Source: a bacterium (GTDB taxonomy: Bacteria; Bacillota_I; Bacilli_A; RFN20; DUOZ01). Taken from it: a stretch of 34,375 nucleotides of DNA. Below the pieces are notes generated by a model, which did no database searches, had not been told where the DNA came from, and saw only the letters and a program-made list of their open reading frames with translations. Where the stretch lies: contig DUOZ01000036.1 of the NCBI GenBank assembly GCA_012838555.1, positions 1-34,375 of the forward strand, in the 5' to 3' direction. Below, in pieces: positions 1-7,284 of this stretch. How positions within the stretch are numbered: position 1 is the first letter of the stretch; each line of letters begins with the position of its first letter. The translations under genes and the position numbers were made by a program.

Positions 1-20
1 CATATGGTTAACCTCCTTAT
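1..20 (-). other. Start codon and ribosome binding site of a leftward gene cut by the window edge
   Basis: Read on the minus strand, positions 3-1 are ATG, preceded by a strong Shine-Dalgarno AAGGAGG about 8 bases upstream. This is what a real translation start looks like, so a gene runs leftward out of the window. Only its start codon is inside, so nothing can be said about the product. It is divergent from the HU gene, and the roughly 200 bases between them must hold both promoters. Confidence 0.6.
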
Positions 21-137
21 TTAGGCTAACATAACAACTAAATTATAACGGAATTTAGTTCTGCAAAAAAGAACAACCACAGTTAGTCCTAGATGATACA
101 ACGGAAATTACTATTTCAATTAACAAAATTTAAAAAA

Positions 138-181
138 TCAATAAAATATTACTTTTTTCTTATAATTAGTCGTGTTATAAT
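138..181 (+). promoter_or_regulatory. Promoter region of the HU gene
   Basis: Two TATAAT hexamers occur at 161-166 and 176-181, shortly before the HU ribosome binding site at 201-205. The first has a weak -35 candidate (TCAATA, 138-143) at 17 bases; the second has only a T-rich stretch at that distance. Which one is used cannot be told from sequence. Confidence 0.4.
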
Positions 182-212
182 TAGTTTAACTTAATCAATG
201 GGAGGTGCCATT

Positions 213-482
213 ATGAATAAAGTTGAATTAAGTAAAGTTGTGTCCGAAAAAACAGGGATTACTAAAAAACAGGCAGCTGAGGTTGTAGATGCAGTTTTTG
301 AAACCATCGTTGAAAGCCTCAAGAGAAATGAAGAAGTAAAAATCGGTAGCTTTGGTCAATTCAAATTAAAAGTAAGAGCTGCTAGAGAAGCTCGTAACCC
401 AGCAACTGGAGAAACAATTTTTGTGCCAAGCTCAACCGGTGTCACCTTCAAGCCTAGTAAGGTTTTGAAAGACCAATTATAA
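213..482 (+). CDS. hup: HU family DNA-binding protein
   Basis: Nucleoid-associated histone-like protein that binds and bends DNA non-specifically as a dimer. The 89-residue length is standard for HU. The central GSFGQF (45-50), the Arg-rich flank and the RNPATG arm tip (61-66) with the intercalating proline at 63 are the family signature. The start is taken at 213 because an upstream in-frame ATG at 198 overlaps the Shine-Dalgarno GGAGG (201-205), which sits 7 bases before 213. The gene stands alone with its own terminator. In Bacillus the HU gene hbs follows spoIVA; here spoIVA lies about 29 kb away, so that linkage is not kept within the window. Confidence 0.95.
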   Translation: MNKVELSKVVSEKTGITKKQAAEVVDAVFETIVESLKRNEEVKIGSFGQFKLKVRAAREARNPATGETIFVPSSTGVTFKPSKVLKDQL

Positions 483-490
483 TAACTGTT

Positions 491-516
491 AAAAATCTCT
501 TCGGAGATTTTTTCTT
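491..516 (+). terminator. Intrinsic terminator of the HU gene
   Basis: A perfect 9-bp stem (491-499 with 504-512) is closed by an extra-stable C(UUCG)G tetraloop and runs directly into a T tract. It begins a few bases after the HU stop codon. Confidence 0.93.
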
Positions 517-568
517 TTATCAGTAATTATCACCGATACTAATTTAATACAATATAATGGTGATTATT

Positions 569-1219
569 ATGTGGAAAATTATTTTATGTGGTTATACAGG
601 TAAAACAGGTAGTGTCTTACTTGATTATTTATTGGAGAAAAAAGATATAAACATTGTTGGATTAGTAAATTCTACTTCATTACCACTTGAAGAAACAATT
701 AAATTAAGAGGATCAAATGTTGTTATTGATTTTACTACACCTAGAAGTGGTTATTATAATGGAGTAGTTGCTTTAAATAATAAAAATCATTATATTTGTG
801 GTACAACAGGATTAACTAATCATCAAATTAGGCATTTAGATGATTTAGCAAGAGAGAAAAGTTTAAGTGTTGTCGTGTGTCCTAATTTTGCTAAAGGGAT
901 TAATGCTTTATTAAAAGCCATTCCTTTATTTGATTCTATATATGATTATGCTTTTATTAGTGAACATCATCATATTACAAAATTAGATAAACCTTCAGGA
1001 ACTGCACTTAAGTTAAAAACTAAATTTAAGAATCCAAATATAGATATTAATTGTTATCGCTCAATTTCACCTGTTATTTTTCATACTTTAACTTTTTATT
1101 CAGAATATGAAACTGTATCTATAACACATCAGGTTAATAATAAAAGAGCTTTTTGTGATGGAGTTTATGAAGCATTAAAACATTTAGGTCAATTTGTTGG
1201 TGTAAAGAATGAAATTTAA
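569..1219 (+). CDS. dapB: 4-hydroxy-tetrahydrodipicolinate reductase (DapB), short form
   Basis: Reduces 4-hydroxy-tetrahydrodipicolinate with NAD(P)H in the diaminopimelate/lysine pathway; in spore formers the same pathway also feeds dipicolinate. The N-terminal nucleotide-binding loop is GYTGKTG (8-14), followed by DFTTP (54-58) and GTTGLT (78-83). The catalytic signature lies at 132-146: E132, H133-H135, K138 and KPSGTA; H134 and K138 align with the E. coli proton donor His159 and Lys163. At 216 residues it is shorter than the usual 240-270, but both ends are present. Start at 569 is preferred because GGTGA (559-563) lies just before it; an in-frame ATG at 557 overlaps a TATAAT. No other dap gene is nearby. 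It overlaps the next gene by 11 bases. Confidence 0.88.
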   Translation: MWKIILCGYTGKTGSVLLDYLLEKKDINIVGLVNSTSLPLEETIKLRGSNVVIDFTTPRSGYYNGVVALNNKNHYICGTTGLTNHQIRHLDDLAREKSLSVVVCPNFAKGINALLKAIPLFDSIYDYAFISEHHHITKLDKPSGTALKLKTKFKNPNIDINCYRSISPVIFHTLTFYSEYETVSITHQVNNKRAFCDGVYEALKHLGQFVGVKNEI

Positions 1220-1859
1220 ATTTAAAAATTTATTATTACTCATTCTTATTACTTTTGACCTATTTTTATTTATAGATGTAGTAAATCTATATAATGCCAA
1301 CTATGTAGGAAGATTTAATATAACAGATCCAGCAAGTTTATATATTGTTATTAATAGGCAAAATCATAAAGATAATATGTTCTTATCTTATCAAGACACT
1401 GTTATTGGATTGTCTTATGATAAAGTGAAACTATTAGAATTTGCCTTAATTTTTAATATATATGAAATAGATTATTATATTGATTATACGATGTATGAAC
1501 ACATAAATCTTAAGATTAAAAATTTTAGTATTAATTCAATGGGAGGAGCCTATATCATTGAGGCTTTAAATTTTAATTTTGTTTATGTTCATAATGCCGA
1601 TGAAATTAACTTTACATATGTTCTTCAAAGAGTTGATAAAATTGATGTCTTAAAAATAAACTGTGTTGATGAAACCCTATTTAAACACCCTTTGTTTAGT
1701 AAACCTATTTACAATTTGGTTATAGATAAATGTTCGATTTCAGATAAGTTATTAGAAAGTTTATATGAAGAAGCAATTGATATTTATGTTTTAACTAGTA
1801 AAACTTTATTGGTTAAATATAAAAATAATTTATTATCGATAATGGAATTACCATTATAA
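1209..1859 (+). CDS. Unknown protein with N-terminal membrane anchor
   Basis: No family recognised. The 216-residue product starts with a basic stretch (KFKFK) and a single hydrophobic segment at about residues 7-26, with no lipobox cysteine, so it is probably an anchored protein with a domain of roughly 190 residues outside the cell. That domain is rich in Ile, Tyr and Asn, with alternating short hydrophobic strands, suggesting a beta-rich or solenoid fold. The start overlaps the end of dapB by 11 bases with GGTG just upstream, so translation is probably coupled. A bidirectional terminator follows immediately. Pairing with dapB might suggest an envelope or spore-related role, but that is only inference. 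Confidence 0.7.
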   Translation: MKFKFKNLLLLILITFDLFLFIDVVNLYNANYVGRFNITDPASLYIVINRQNHKDNMFLSYQDTVIGLSYDKVKLLEFALIFNIYEIDYYIDYTMYEHINLKIKNFSINSMGGAYIIEALNFNFVYVHNADEINFTYVLQRVDKIDVLKINCVDETLFKHPLFSKPIYNLVIDKCSISDKLLESLYEEAIDIYVLTSKTLLVKYKNNLLSIMELPL

Positions 1860-1884
1860 AAAGGCCTTAACGGCCTCATTTTTA
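1859..1884. terminator. Bidirectional terminator between convergent genes
   Basis: The stem AGGCC (1862-1866) pairs with GGCCT (1872-1876) around loop TTAAC. An A run lies to the left and a T run to the right, so it can end transcription from both the unknown anchored gene and the leftward cupin gene, whose stop codon is at 1882-1884. Confidence 0.85.
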
Positions 1885-2388
1885 CATATGATGATTTTCT
1901 AGTGCTTCTTTTTTAGTATGATGGATTGTTCCTTTAGGATGTTGAACTGGAGCATAGATTGAATATAACTTGATAGGTGTATTACCAACATTAATTAAAT
2001 TATGCCATTTACCAGCTGGGACGATGAAAATATCATCTTCTTTTACGTGTTGTCTAAAGTCTAAATTATCTTTACTATTACCCATTAAGACCATACCTTG
2101 ACCTTCTTCGATTCGAATGAATTGATCAATATTAGGATGTATTTCTAGTCCAATGTCGTCTCCAACAGGGATTGACATTAAAGTAAGTTGTAAATGATTA
2201 CCCGTCCATAAGGTTGTACGGAAATTATTATTGTTAACAGTTGCTTCTTCTATATCAATGACAAATGGATTAGGTCCATAATCCATTAATGTTGCTTGAC
2301 GATATAAATAAGGTTGAGGGAACACTGGATAAAAAATAAATGGGTTGTAATAATAGTATGGGTATAAATACGGATTTAAATTATACAT
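1882..2388 (-). CDS. Cupin-domain protein with Tyr/Pro-rich N-terminus, probable spore coat protein
   Basis: The 168-residue protein has a Tyr/Pro/Phe-rich N-terminus (about residues 1-30, including a YYYY run), then a single cupin beta-barrel. Cupin motif 1 is visible as GLEIHPNIDQF..EEGQG and motif 2 as PAGKWHNLINVGN, giving likely metal ligands His, Gln/Asp, Glu and His. The barrel resembles cupins often annotated as mannose-6-phosphate isomerase-like in Bacillus and Clostridium, but an enzyme activity is not shown. The low-complexity Tyr-rich tail resembles coat proteins, and the gene has a sigma-K-type promoter. Start at 2388 (ATG) is chosen over an upstream TTG at 2394, because GGAAGG lies 7 bases before it. 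The spore-coat role is inferred from tail and promoter together. Confidence 0.82.
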   Translation of the reverse strand: MYNLNPYLYPYYYYNPFIFYPVFPQPYLYRQATLMDYGPNPFVIDIEEATVNNNNFRTTLWTGNHLQLTLMSIPVGDDIGLEIHPNIDQFIRIEEGQGMVLMGNSKDNLDFRQHVKEDDIFIVPAGKWHNLINVGNTPIKLYSIYAPVQHPKGTIHHTKKEALENHHM

Positions 2389-2416
2389 TAGCAAACCTTC
2401 CTTTCTTACCTAATAT

Positions 2417-2445
2417 TAAGATATGAGTATTGCCTAGTTTAGGTG
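2417..2445 (-). promoter_or_regulatory. Sigma-K-type promoter for the cupin gene
   Basis: On the minus strand CACC (2445-2442) is followed by a 16-base spacer and CATATCTTA (2425-2417). This matches the Bacillus sigma-K consensus mACm - 16 - CATAnnnTA at every defined position. Transcription would start near 2410, leaving room for the ribosome binding site. No comparable sigma-A promoter is visible. Sigma-K acts in the mother cell late in sporulation. Confidence 0.6.
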
Positions 2446-2490
2446 AAATCTTTAGGGTGAAACTTTATTTTACTCGTAATAGCTTCTGCT

Positions 2491-2518
2491 TTTTCAAAGC
2501 TAAATAAAATGCTATAAT
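2491..2518 (+). promoter_or_regulatory. Promoter of dnaD-nth
   Basis: TTTTCA (2491-2496) and a perfect TATAAT (2513-2518) are separated by 16 bases. Transcription should start near 2525, at or next to the GGTGAG ribosome binding site, so the leader would be very short. Confidence 0.6.
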
Positions 2519-2536
2519 ATATTTGGTGAGAAATTT

Positions 2537-3172
2537 ATGGAAGAATATAAAAAGATATTACCTTTTGTTGATATACGAATGTTATTACTTGATCGTTATA
2601 AAGATTTAGGACTTTCTGAAAAGGAAGTTATGATTCTTTTAATGGTTGATTATTACTTAAATAAAGGAATAAACATTATAGCTCCTGAAACATTATCAGT
2701 TAAAATGTCGATGGATATAAGCGAAATTGATTCAATTTTTTTAGGTTTGGTAAATAAAGGTTTAGTTTATGTTAAAGATGACTTAACTACTTCATTAGAA
2801 GGTTTATATAAAAGATTATTTGATGGTGTTAAATTCGAAATTGGTAAAATAAATACTTATACCAAAGAAGAAAGTGATAGTTTATACTCCTTATTTGAAA
2901 AAGAATTTGGACGCCCCTTAACTAATATGGAGTTAGAAGTAATGCGTTCATGGATGGAAAATGGTTATTCAATTAACTTAATTAAGGAAGCATTACAAGA
3001 AACAATAGCAAAAAATATACGAAATATTAAATATGTTGATAAAGTAATATTAAGTTATATTAGAGAAAAAGAAATAAAACAAGAGGGCTTTTCAACTAAT
3101 TCTGAAAAGTGGAGACATAATATAGAAGAAACAATTGAGATAGCCAATATTAATTGGCTAGATAAGAAGTAA
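2537..3172 (+). CDS. dnaD: DNA replication initiation protein DnaD
   Basis: Primosomal protein that, with DnaB and DnaI in Bacillus, loads the replicative helicase and remodels origin DNA. Two domains are visible: an N-terminal winged-helix domain (about 1-95) and the C-terminal DnaD domain (about 113-180), with EFGRPLTNMEL at 123-133 and the YVDKVILSYIREK segment near 166-178 that contains the conserved DNA-binding motif. The 211-residue length fits. The start has GGTGAG at 2525-2530. nth follows one base after the stop codon, the same pairing as in Bacillus, where asnS is upstream on the same strand; here asnS is inverted and convergent. Confidence 0.92.
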   Translation: MEEYKKILPFVDIRMLLLDRYKDLGLSEKEVMILLMVDYYLNKGINIIAPETLSVKMSMDISEIDSIFLGLVNKGLVYVKDDLTTSLEGLYKRLFDGVKFEIGKINTYTKEESDSLYSLFEKEFGRPLTNMELEVMRSWMENGYSINLIKEALQETIAKNIRNIKYVDKVILSYIREKEIKQEGFSTNSEKWRHNIEETIEIANINWLDKK

Positions 3173-3173
3173 T

Positions 3174-3830
3174 ATGAAAAAACAAAATCTTAATCAATTT
3201 TTGGAAATTCTTGATAAGATGTTTCCACATGCTCATGGAGAATTAAATTATCAAAATATTTATCAGTTATTTGTAGCGGTTATGTTATCGGCTCAGACAA
3301 CTGATGTTCGTGTTAATATAGTTACACCATCTTTATTTGAGAAATATCCTTCATTTAAGGCTTTGAAAGAAGCAAAATTAGAAGAATTAGAAGATTTAAT
3401 TAAATCAGTTGGCTTATATAAAACTAAAGCAAAAAATTTAATTAGTAGTGCTTCAATTGTTGTTGATAAGTATAATGGTGAAGTACCAACTAGCCTTGAA
3501 GAATTAATTAAACTGCCAGGTGTAGGAAGAAAAACAGCTTCAGTAATCTTAATAGAAGGTCACAATATTCCTGCTTTCCCTGTTGATACCCATATTGAAA
3601 GAACGTCAAAACGATTAGGTTTTGCACTCCCTAAAGATGATGCTTATAAAGTAGAATTAAAACTTAGGAAAAAATTCCCTCAAGAAATGTGGAGGAAATT
3701 ACATCATCAGATGATTTTTTTAGGAAGATATGTTTGTCTAGCTAGGAAACCAGATTGTGAGAATTGTTTATTAAATGAGATATGTCCTAAGAAAGAATAT
3801 AAAGTAAAGAGTAAAAGTAAAAAGGTCTAA
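3174..3830 (+). CDS. nth: Endonuclease III (DNA glycosylase/AP lyase)
   Basis: Base-excision repair enzyme removing oxidised pyrimidines and cleaving the abasic site. The helix-hairpin-helix LPGVGRKTA carries the catalytic lysine at 120, and the catalytic aspartate is D138 in PVDTH. A [4Fe-4S] cluster site with the standard C-x6-C-x2-C-x5-C spacing is at residues 188, 195, 198 and 204. At 218 residues it is a typical length, with a Lys-rich C-terminal tail. It begins one base after the dnaD stop codon with only a weak ribosome binding site, so it is probably translationally coupled to dnaD. Confidence 0.96.
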   Translation: MKKQNLNQFLEILDKMFPHAHGELNYQNIYQLFVAVMLSAQTTDVRVNIVTPSLFEKYPSFKALKEAKLEELEDLIKSVGLYKTKAKNLISSASIVVDKYNGEVPTSLEELIKLPGVGRKTASVILIEGHNIPAFPVDTHIERTSKRLGFALPKDDAYKVELKLRKKFPQEMWRKLHHQMIFLGRYVCLARKPDCENCLLNEICPKKEYKVKSKSKKV

Positions 3831-3858
3831 TACAAGCTCGTATTAGACCTTTAGTTTT
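3816..3858. terminator. Bidirectional terminator between nth and asnS
   Basis: A perfect 13-bp stem (3821-3833 with 3840-3852) surrounds a 6-base loop; the nth stop codon is inside the left arm. A/T-rich flanks on both sides give a U tract in each direction, the better one on the minus strand for asnS. Confidence 0.88.
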
Positions 3859-5254
3859 AGAATGATAAGTTTTTAGGAGTCCTAGCAAATGGAATGACAT
3901 CACGGATATTTTGCATACCAGTAATATACATCATAAATCTTTCAAAACCTATACCAAATCCAGCGTGCTTAACTCCGCCATATTTTCTTAATTCAAGATA
4001 CCATTCAAGTCCTTCGAAAGGAATGTTCATTTCTTTCATTCTTCGAACTAGAACATCGTATCTTTCTTCTCTTTGAGATCCTCCGACTAGTTCACCAACA
4101 GCAGGGACTAATAAATCACTTGCGGCTACTGTCTTGCCATCATCATTTAATCTCATGTAGAATGCTTTAATTTCTTTAGGATAATCAGTTAAGAAGACGG
4201 GTCCTTTAATATAGTGTTCACATAAATATCTTTCATGTTCAGATTGTAGGTCCATTCCCCATTCAATCTTACTATTTTCAAATTTATGACCGTCTTCAAC
4301 AGCTTTCTTTAGAACTTCAATTGCACTTGTATATGTCATTCTCTTAAATTCTTGATTAACTACAAGGTTTAATCTTTCAAGTAAGGTTTTATCTATCATT
4401 TGATTAAAGAATTTCATTTCTTCAGGACAGTTTTCTAAAACATAATTAATACAATATTTAACTAAGTCTTCAGCTAGATCCATTTCATCTTCTAAATCAG
4501 CAAAGGCGATTTCAGGCTCAATCATCCAAAACTCTGCTGCGTGTCTAGTTGTGTTTGAGTTTTCTGCTCTAAATGTAGGTCCAAAAGTATAAACATCACG
4601 GAAAGCAAGAGCGAAAGCCTCAGCATTTAATTGACCTGAAACAGTTAAACTAGCCTTCTTACCAAAGAAGTCTTGATCATATTTAGCATCACTTCTAGTT
4701 GTTACAATAAATGCTTCTCCTGCACCTTCAGCATCATTAGCTGTAATTATTGGCGAATGTACATAAACAAATCCTTGTGATTGGAAGAATTCATGGATTG
4801 CCATTGATAAAACTGAACGAACACGGAAGACCGCACTAAAGGTATTAGTTCTTGGTCTTAAATGAGCGATTTCTCTTAAGTATTCAAAACTATGTCTTTT
4901 CTTTTGTAATGGATAAGTGTTATCACATTCACCTTCAACTTGAACTCCAGTTAAATGAATTTCAAAAGGTTGAGGTGCATCTGGAGTAAAGACAACTTTT
5001 CCATTAATAGTTAAGGCTGTTCCAGTTGTTAATTTTGATATTTCATCAAAGTTTTCATTTCTAGTAATATCATAAACTAATTGAGCACTTCTAAAATAAG
5101 TACCATCATTTAAAGCAATAAAACCAATTTTACCATTATCTCGATTAGTTCTAACCCAACCTTGTAAGATAACATAATCGATATCATCTTTTTCCATTTG
5201 GTCACCAGTTAAACTGATTTCATAAAGTTCACGAACTGTTCTAAATTCTAGCAT
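3857..5254 (-). CDS. asnS: Asparaginyl-tRNA synthetase
   Basis: Class II aminoacyl-tRNA synthetase charging tRNA-Asn. An N-terminal OB-fold anticodon-binding domain (about 1-120) precedes the catalytic core. Class II motif 2 is visible around [19 protein letters not shown], and motif 3 is [12 protein letters not shown] near the C-terminus. The chosen ATG at 5254 gives 465 residues, the normal AsnRS length, and has AGGAGGT about 6 bases upstream. The open frame extends 33 codons further upstream, but that part lies in the T-box leader and is not coding. Expression is predicted to rise when uncharged tRNA-Asn accumulates. Confidence 0.96.
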   Translation of the reverse strand: MLEFRTVRELYEISLTGDQMEKDDIDYVILQGWVRTNRDNGKIGFIALNDGTYFRSAQLVYDITRNENFDEISKLTTGTALTINGKVVFTPDAPQPFEIHLTGVQVEGECDNTYPLQKKRHSFEYLREIAHLRPRTNTFSAVFRVRSVLSMAIHEFFQSQGFVYVHSPIITANDAEGAGEAFIVTTRSDAKYDQDFFGKKASLTVSGQLNAEAFALAFRDVYTFGPTFRAENSNTTRHAAEFWMIEPEIAFADLEDEMDLAEDLVKYCINYVLENCPEEMKFFNQMIDKTLLERLNLVVNQEFKRMTYTSAIEVLKKAVEDGHKFENSKIEWGMDLQSEHERYLCEHYIKGPVFLTDYPKEIKAFYMRLNDDGKTVAASDLLVPAVGELVGGSQREERYDVLVRRMKEMNIPFEGLEWYLELRKYGGVKHAGFGIGFERFMMYITGMQNIRDVIPFARTPKNLSF

Positions 5255-5267
5255 AAATGTACCTCCT

Positions 5268-5506
5268 ATAAAAAAAAGACTTGTTGCAAAGGAACGATTT
5301 TTGGTCGTGGTGCCATCCTTCTTCACAAACGAGTCTTTAGTTTGCCTTTTCAATACGTTAACGCCGTAATACGTAAGATTTTTAGTCTTCTTTACATGAA
5401 AGTGTTGGTATTTATGCCTACTAATGACTCATTCTCACCGTTTTAGAGCTCTCTTTGCATTTTCAACATAAAACGTCTTTCACTAATTTAATGATATATA
5501 CTTGCA
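5268..5506 (-). promoter_or_regulatory. T-box leader, asparagine-specific, controlling asnS
   Basis: All main T-box parts are visible on the minus strand. Stem I is closed by TGAAAG (5482-5477) with CTTTCA (5402-5397). The GGTGAGAA element is at 5439-5432. The specifier codon AAC (Asn) is at 5406-5404, followed by A. The T-box sequence near 5319-5305 resembles AGGGTGGNACCGCG. The antiterminator pairs AAGGA with TCCTT and ACGA with TCGT, leaving a 7-base bulge that begins with TGGC (5315-5312). TGGC complements a tRNA acceptor end GCCA, as expected for tRNA-Asn with discriminator G. The competing terminator pairs 5338-5326 with 5286-5275 and ends in eight T. Binding of uncharged tRNA-Asn should favour read-through. 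Confidence 0.93.
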
Positions 5507-5512
5507 ATATTT

Positions 5513-5541
5513 ATTATAGCCATCTATTTATTTTTTGTCCA
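5513..5541 (-). promoter_or_regulatory. Sigma-A promoter of the asnS T-box transcript
   Basis: TGGACA (5541-5536) and TATAAT (5518-5513) are spaced by exactly 17 bases on the minus strand. The -35 element lies inside the last codons of rex, so asnS has its own promoter immediately behind rex. Confidence 0.8.
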
Positions 5542-6169
5542 TCTTATTTTGTTGTTTACGTTTAAACTTGTAAATAACATCTTGAATCATTGATACTAAA
5601 TCAATATGTTGCACAATAACGCCTCTTTTTGTCACAATTTCTCCATCAGAGAAGTTGATAAAGGCATTAACTCCTAAATTCACTAATATATCTGCGACTT
5701 GTTGAACTTTTTCACCAGGTATAGCAAGAATTGCGATTTTAACTCCGTGTGGGAATTTTTCTTTAATATCGTCAATGTGATAAACAGGTAATTTAGCATT
5801 TTCATTTACTTTGTTAATATCACTATCAAAGGCACAAACAATTTTACCGACTCGATATTCAAAAGTGTTATATTTACTTAATGCTCTTCCCATATTACCC
5901 ATACCAATTAAGACAACTTTTTCGCCAACTCCATCACCTAGTTCTTTATCAAAACAAGCGATAAGTTCATCAACATTATAGCCATAGCCTTGTCTTCCTA
6001 AATGACCAAGATATGAAAAGTCACGTCTAACTGTCGTTGCTTCTAGTTCCATGGCAACTGCTATATCAGCTGACATTAATCTAGTAACACCTTTTGAACG
6101 CATATTTTTTAACACTCTTAAATAGTGCGGGTATCTATTCATAGTTGCAACTGGTATCTTTTTACTCAT
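5528..6169 (-). CDS. rex: Redox-sensing transcriptional repressor Rex
   Basis: Dimeric repressor that senses the NADH/NAD+ ratio and represses fermentation and NADH-oxidation genes until NADH rises. An N-terminal winged helix (about 1-75) includes the recognition region ATTVRRDFSYLGHLGRQGYGYNV, followed by a Rossmann domain with G89-x-G91-N-M-G94 and an acidic pair near D115 for the NAD ribose. At 213 residues it is full length. GGTGA precedes the ATG. The gene follows tsaD by 92 bases with no terminator between, so it may be partly co-transcribed; a TATAAT lies in the gap. In Bacillus rex also lies close to the tsaE-tsaB-rimI-tsaD cluster. Confidence 0.95.
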   Translation of the reverse strand: MSKKIPVATMNRYPHYLRVLKNMRSKGVTRLMSADIAVAMELEATTVRRDFSYLGHLGRQGYGYNVDELIACFDKELGDGVGEKVVLIGMGNMGRALSKYNTFEYRVGKIVCAFDSDINKVNENAKLPVYHIDDIKEKFPHGVKIAILAIPGEKVQQVADILVNLGVNAFINFSDGEIVTKRGVIVQHIDLVSMIQDVIYKFKRKQQNKMDKK

Positions 6170-6261
6170 TTATAAATCACCAACTTCTTTTAACTACGTC
6201 GTTATTTTAACAAAAAACCATATATTTGTAAAATTATACGAAAATAAGGTCTATATATTTA

Positions 6262-7284
6262 TTATAACAGTGAAAAGTCCTCTAGTCTCCAATCAGGATC
6301 AACACCATCATTTAAATCACCAAAGATTTTTTTATCATATAGCATACTGCCAACTTTTGCTATCATTGCTGCATTATCAGTACAACACCATAATGGTGGA
6401 ATTAAAACCTCAATTTCATTATTAATTTCTTTGATTTTTTCTTGAACTTGCCTTCTTAAATAGCTATTAGCAGAGACTCCTCCACCTAATACAACTTGTT
6501 TAACATCATATTGCTCAAGGGCTAATAATAGTTTATCAATTAACATATTAACTGCGACTAATTGGAAAGAAGATGCCATATCTTCAACAATAATATCTGT
6601 TTTATTTTGTTTTAATTTATGAACAAGATTTACAACCGCTGTTTTTAAACCACTATATGATACATCTAAAGATTTGTCATTCATAGGTGAAGGTAAATTA
6701 TAATTTGGGTTACCTTTATTAGCTAGTTTATCAATAATAGGTCCACCAGGATAAGATAAACCTAAGACACGAGCAACTTTATCATAAGCTTCACCGATGG
6801 CATCATCTCTAGTTTCACCTACAATTTCAAAACTTAAAGGCTCTTTTAAATAAACTAATTCAGTGTTACCACCAGATACAACGAGAGCTAAGCAAGGGTA
6901 TTGTAATGGTTTAATAAACTCATTTGCATAAATATGACCTGCTAAGTGATGAACATAAATAAGCGGTATATCATAAACTAAAGATAATGTTTTAGCAGCT
7001 TGCATCCCTACATGAAGTGCTCCAATTAAACCTGGACCTTTAGTTAAAGCAATCGCACTAACATCTTCCATTGTTACATTTGCCTTATTTAAAGCCTCTT
7101 CAAGTACCATTGTTATTTGTTCGACATGGATTCTAGAAGCTACTTCTGGCATAACACCACCATATTTTTGATGGATTTGAACTTGTGAAGAAACAATATT
7201 AGATAATAAGTTATTATCATTTTCTAATACTGCAACGCTTGTTTCATCACAACTTGATTCAATCCCGATAATAATTTTCCTCAT
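6262..7284 (-). CDS. tsaD: tRNA N6-adenosine threonylcarbamoyltransferase TsaD
   Basis: Catalytic subunit that, with TsaB and TsaE, transfers threonylcarbamoyl to A37 of ANN-decoding tRNAs (t6A). Of the ASKHA-fold motifs, SSCDETSVA lies near 10-18, KGPGLIGAL at 82-90, SGGNTELV near 137-144 and a C-terminal TDNAAMIA. H113 and H117 in HHLAGH are the metal ligands. Start 7284 gives 340 residues, the usual length, with GAAGGAG about 9 bases upstream; an ATG at 7302 overlaps that site and is rejected. It overlaps rimI by 26 bases. Together with rimI, tsaB and tsaE it forms a tight operon. The TC-AMP synthase TsaC is not in the window. Confidence 0.96.
   Translation of the reverse strand: MRKIIIGIESSCDETSVAVLENDNNLLSNIVSSQVQIHQKYGGVMPEVASRIHVEQITMVLEEALNKANVTMEDVSAIALTKGPGLIGALHVGMQAAKTLSLVYDIPLIYVHHLAGHIYANEFIKPLQYPCLALVVSGGNTELVYLKEPLSFEIVGETRDDAIGEAYDKVARVLGLSYPGGPIIDKLANKGNPNYNLPSPMNDKSLDVSYSGLKTAVVNLVHKLKQNKTDIIVEDMASSFQLVAVNMLIDKLLLALEQYDVKQVVLGGGVSANSYLRRQVQEKIKEINNEIEVLIPPLWCCTDNAAMIAKVGSMLYDKKIFGDLNDGVDPDWRLEDFSLL

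Noticed and set aside
198-212. Upstream ATG for the HU gene
   Set aside because: It overlaps the Shine-Dalgarno GGAGG at 201-205; the ATG at 213 is correctly spaced and gives normal HU.
3894-4076. Rightward open frame inside asnS
   Set aside because: Antisense shadow of a well-conserved synthetase, without a ribosome binding site.
5255-5353. 33-codon N-terminal extension of asnS
   Set aside because: It lies in the T-box antiterminator and terminator; the ATG at 5254 has the ribosome binding site and gives the standard length.
6200-6225. Rex operator before rex
   Set aside because: On the minus strand TTGTTAA is present, but the second half-site TTAACAA is not; one half alone is common in AT-rich DNA.
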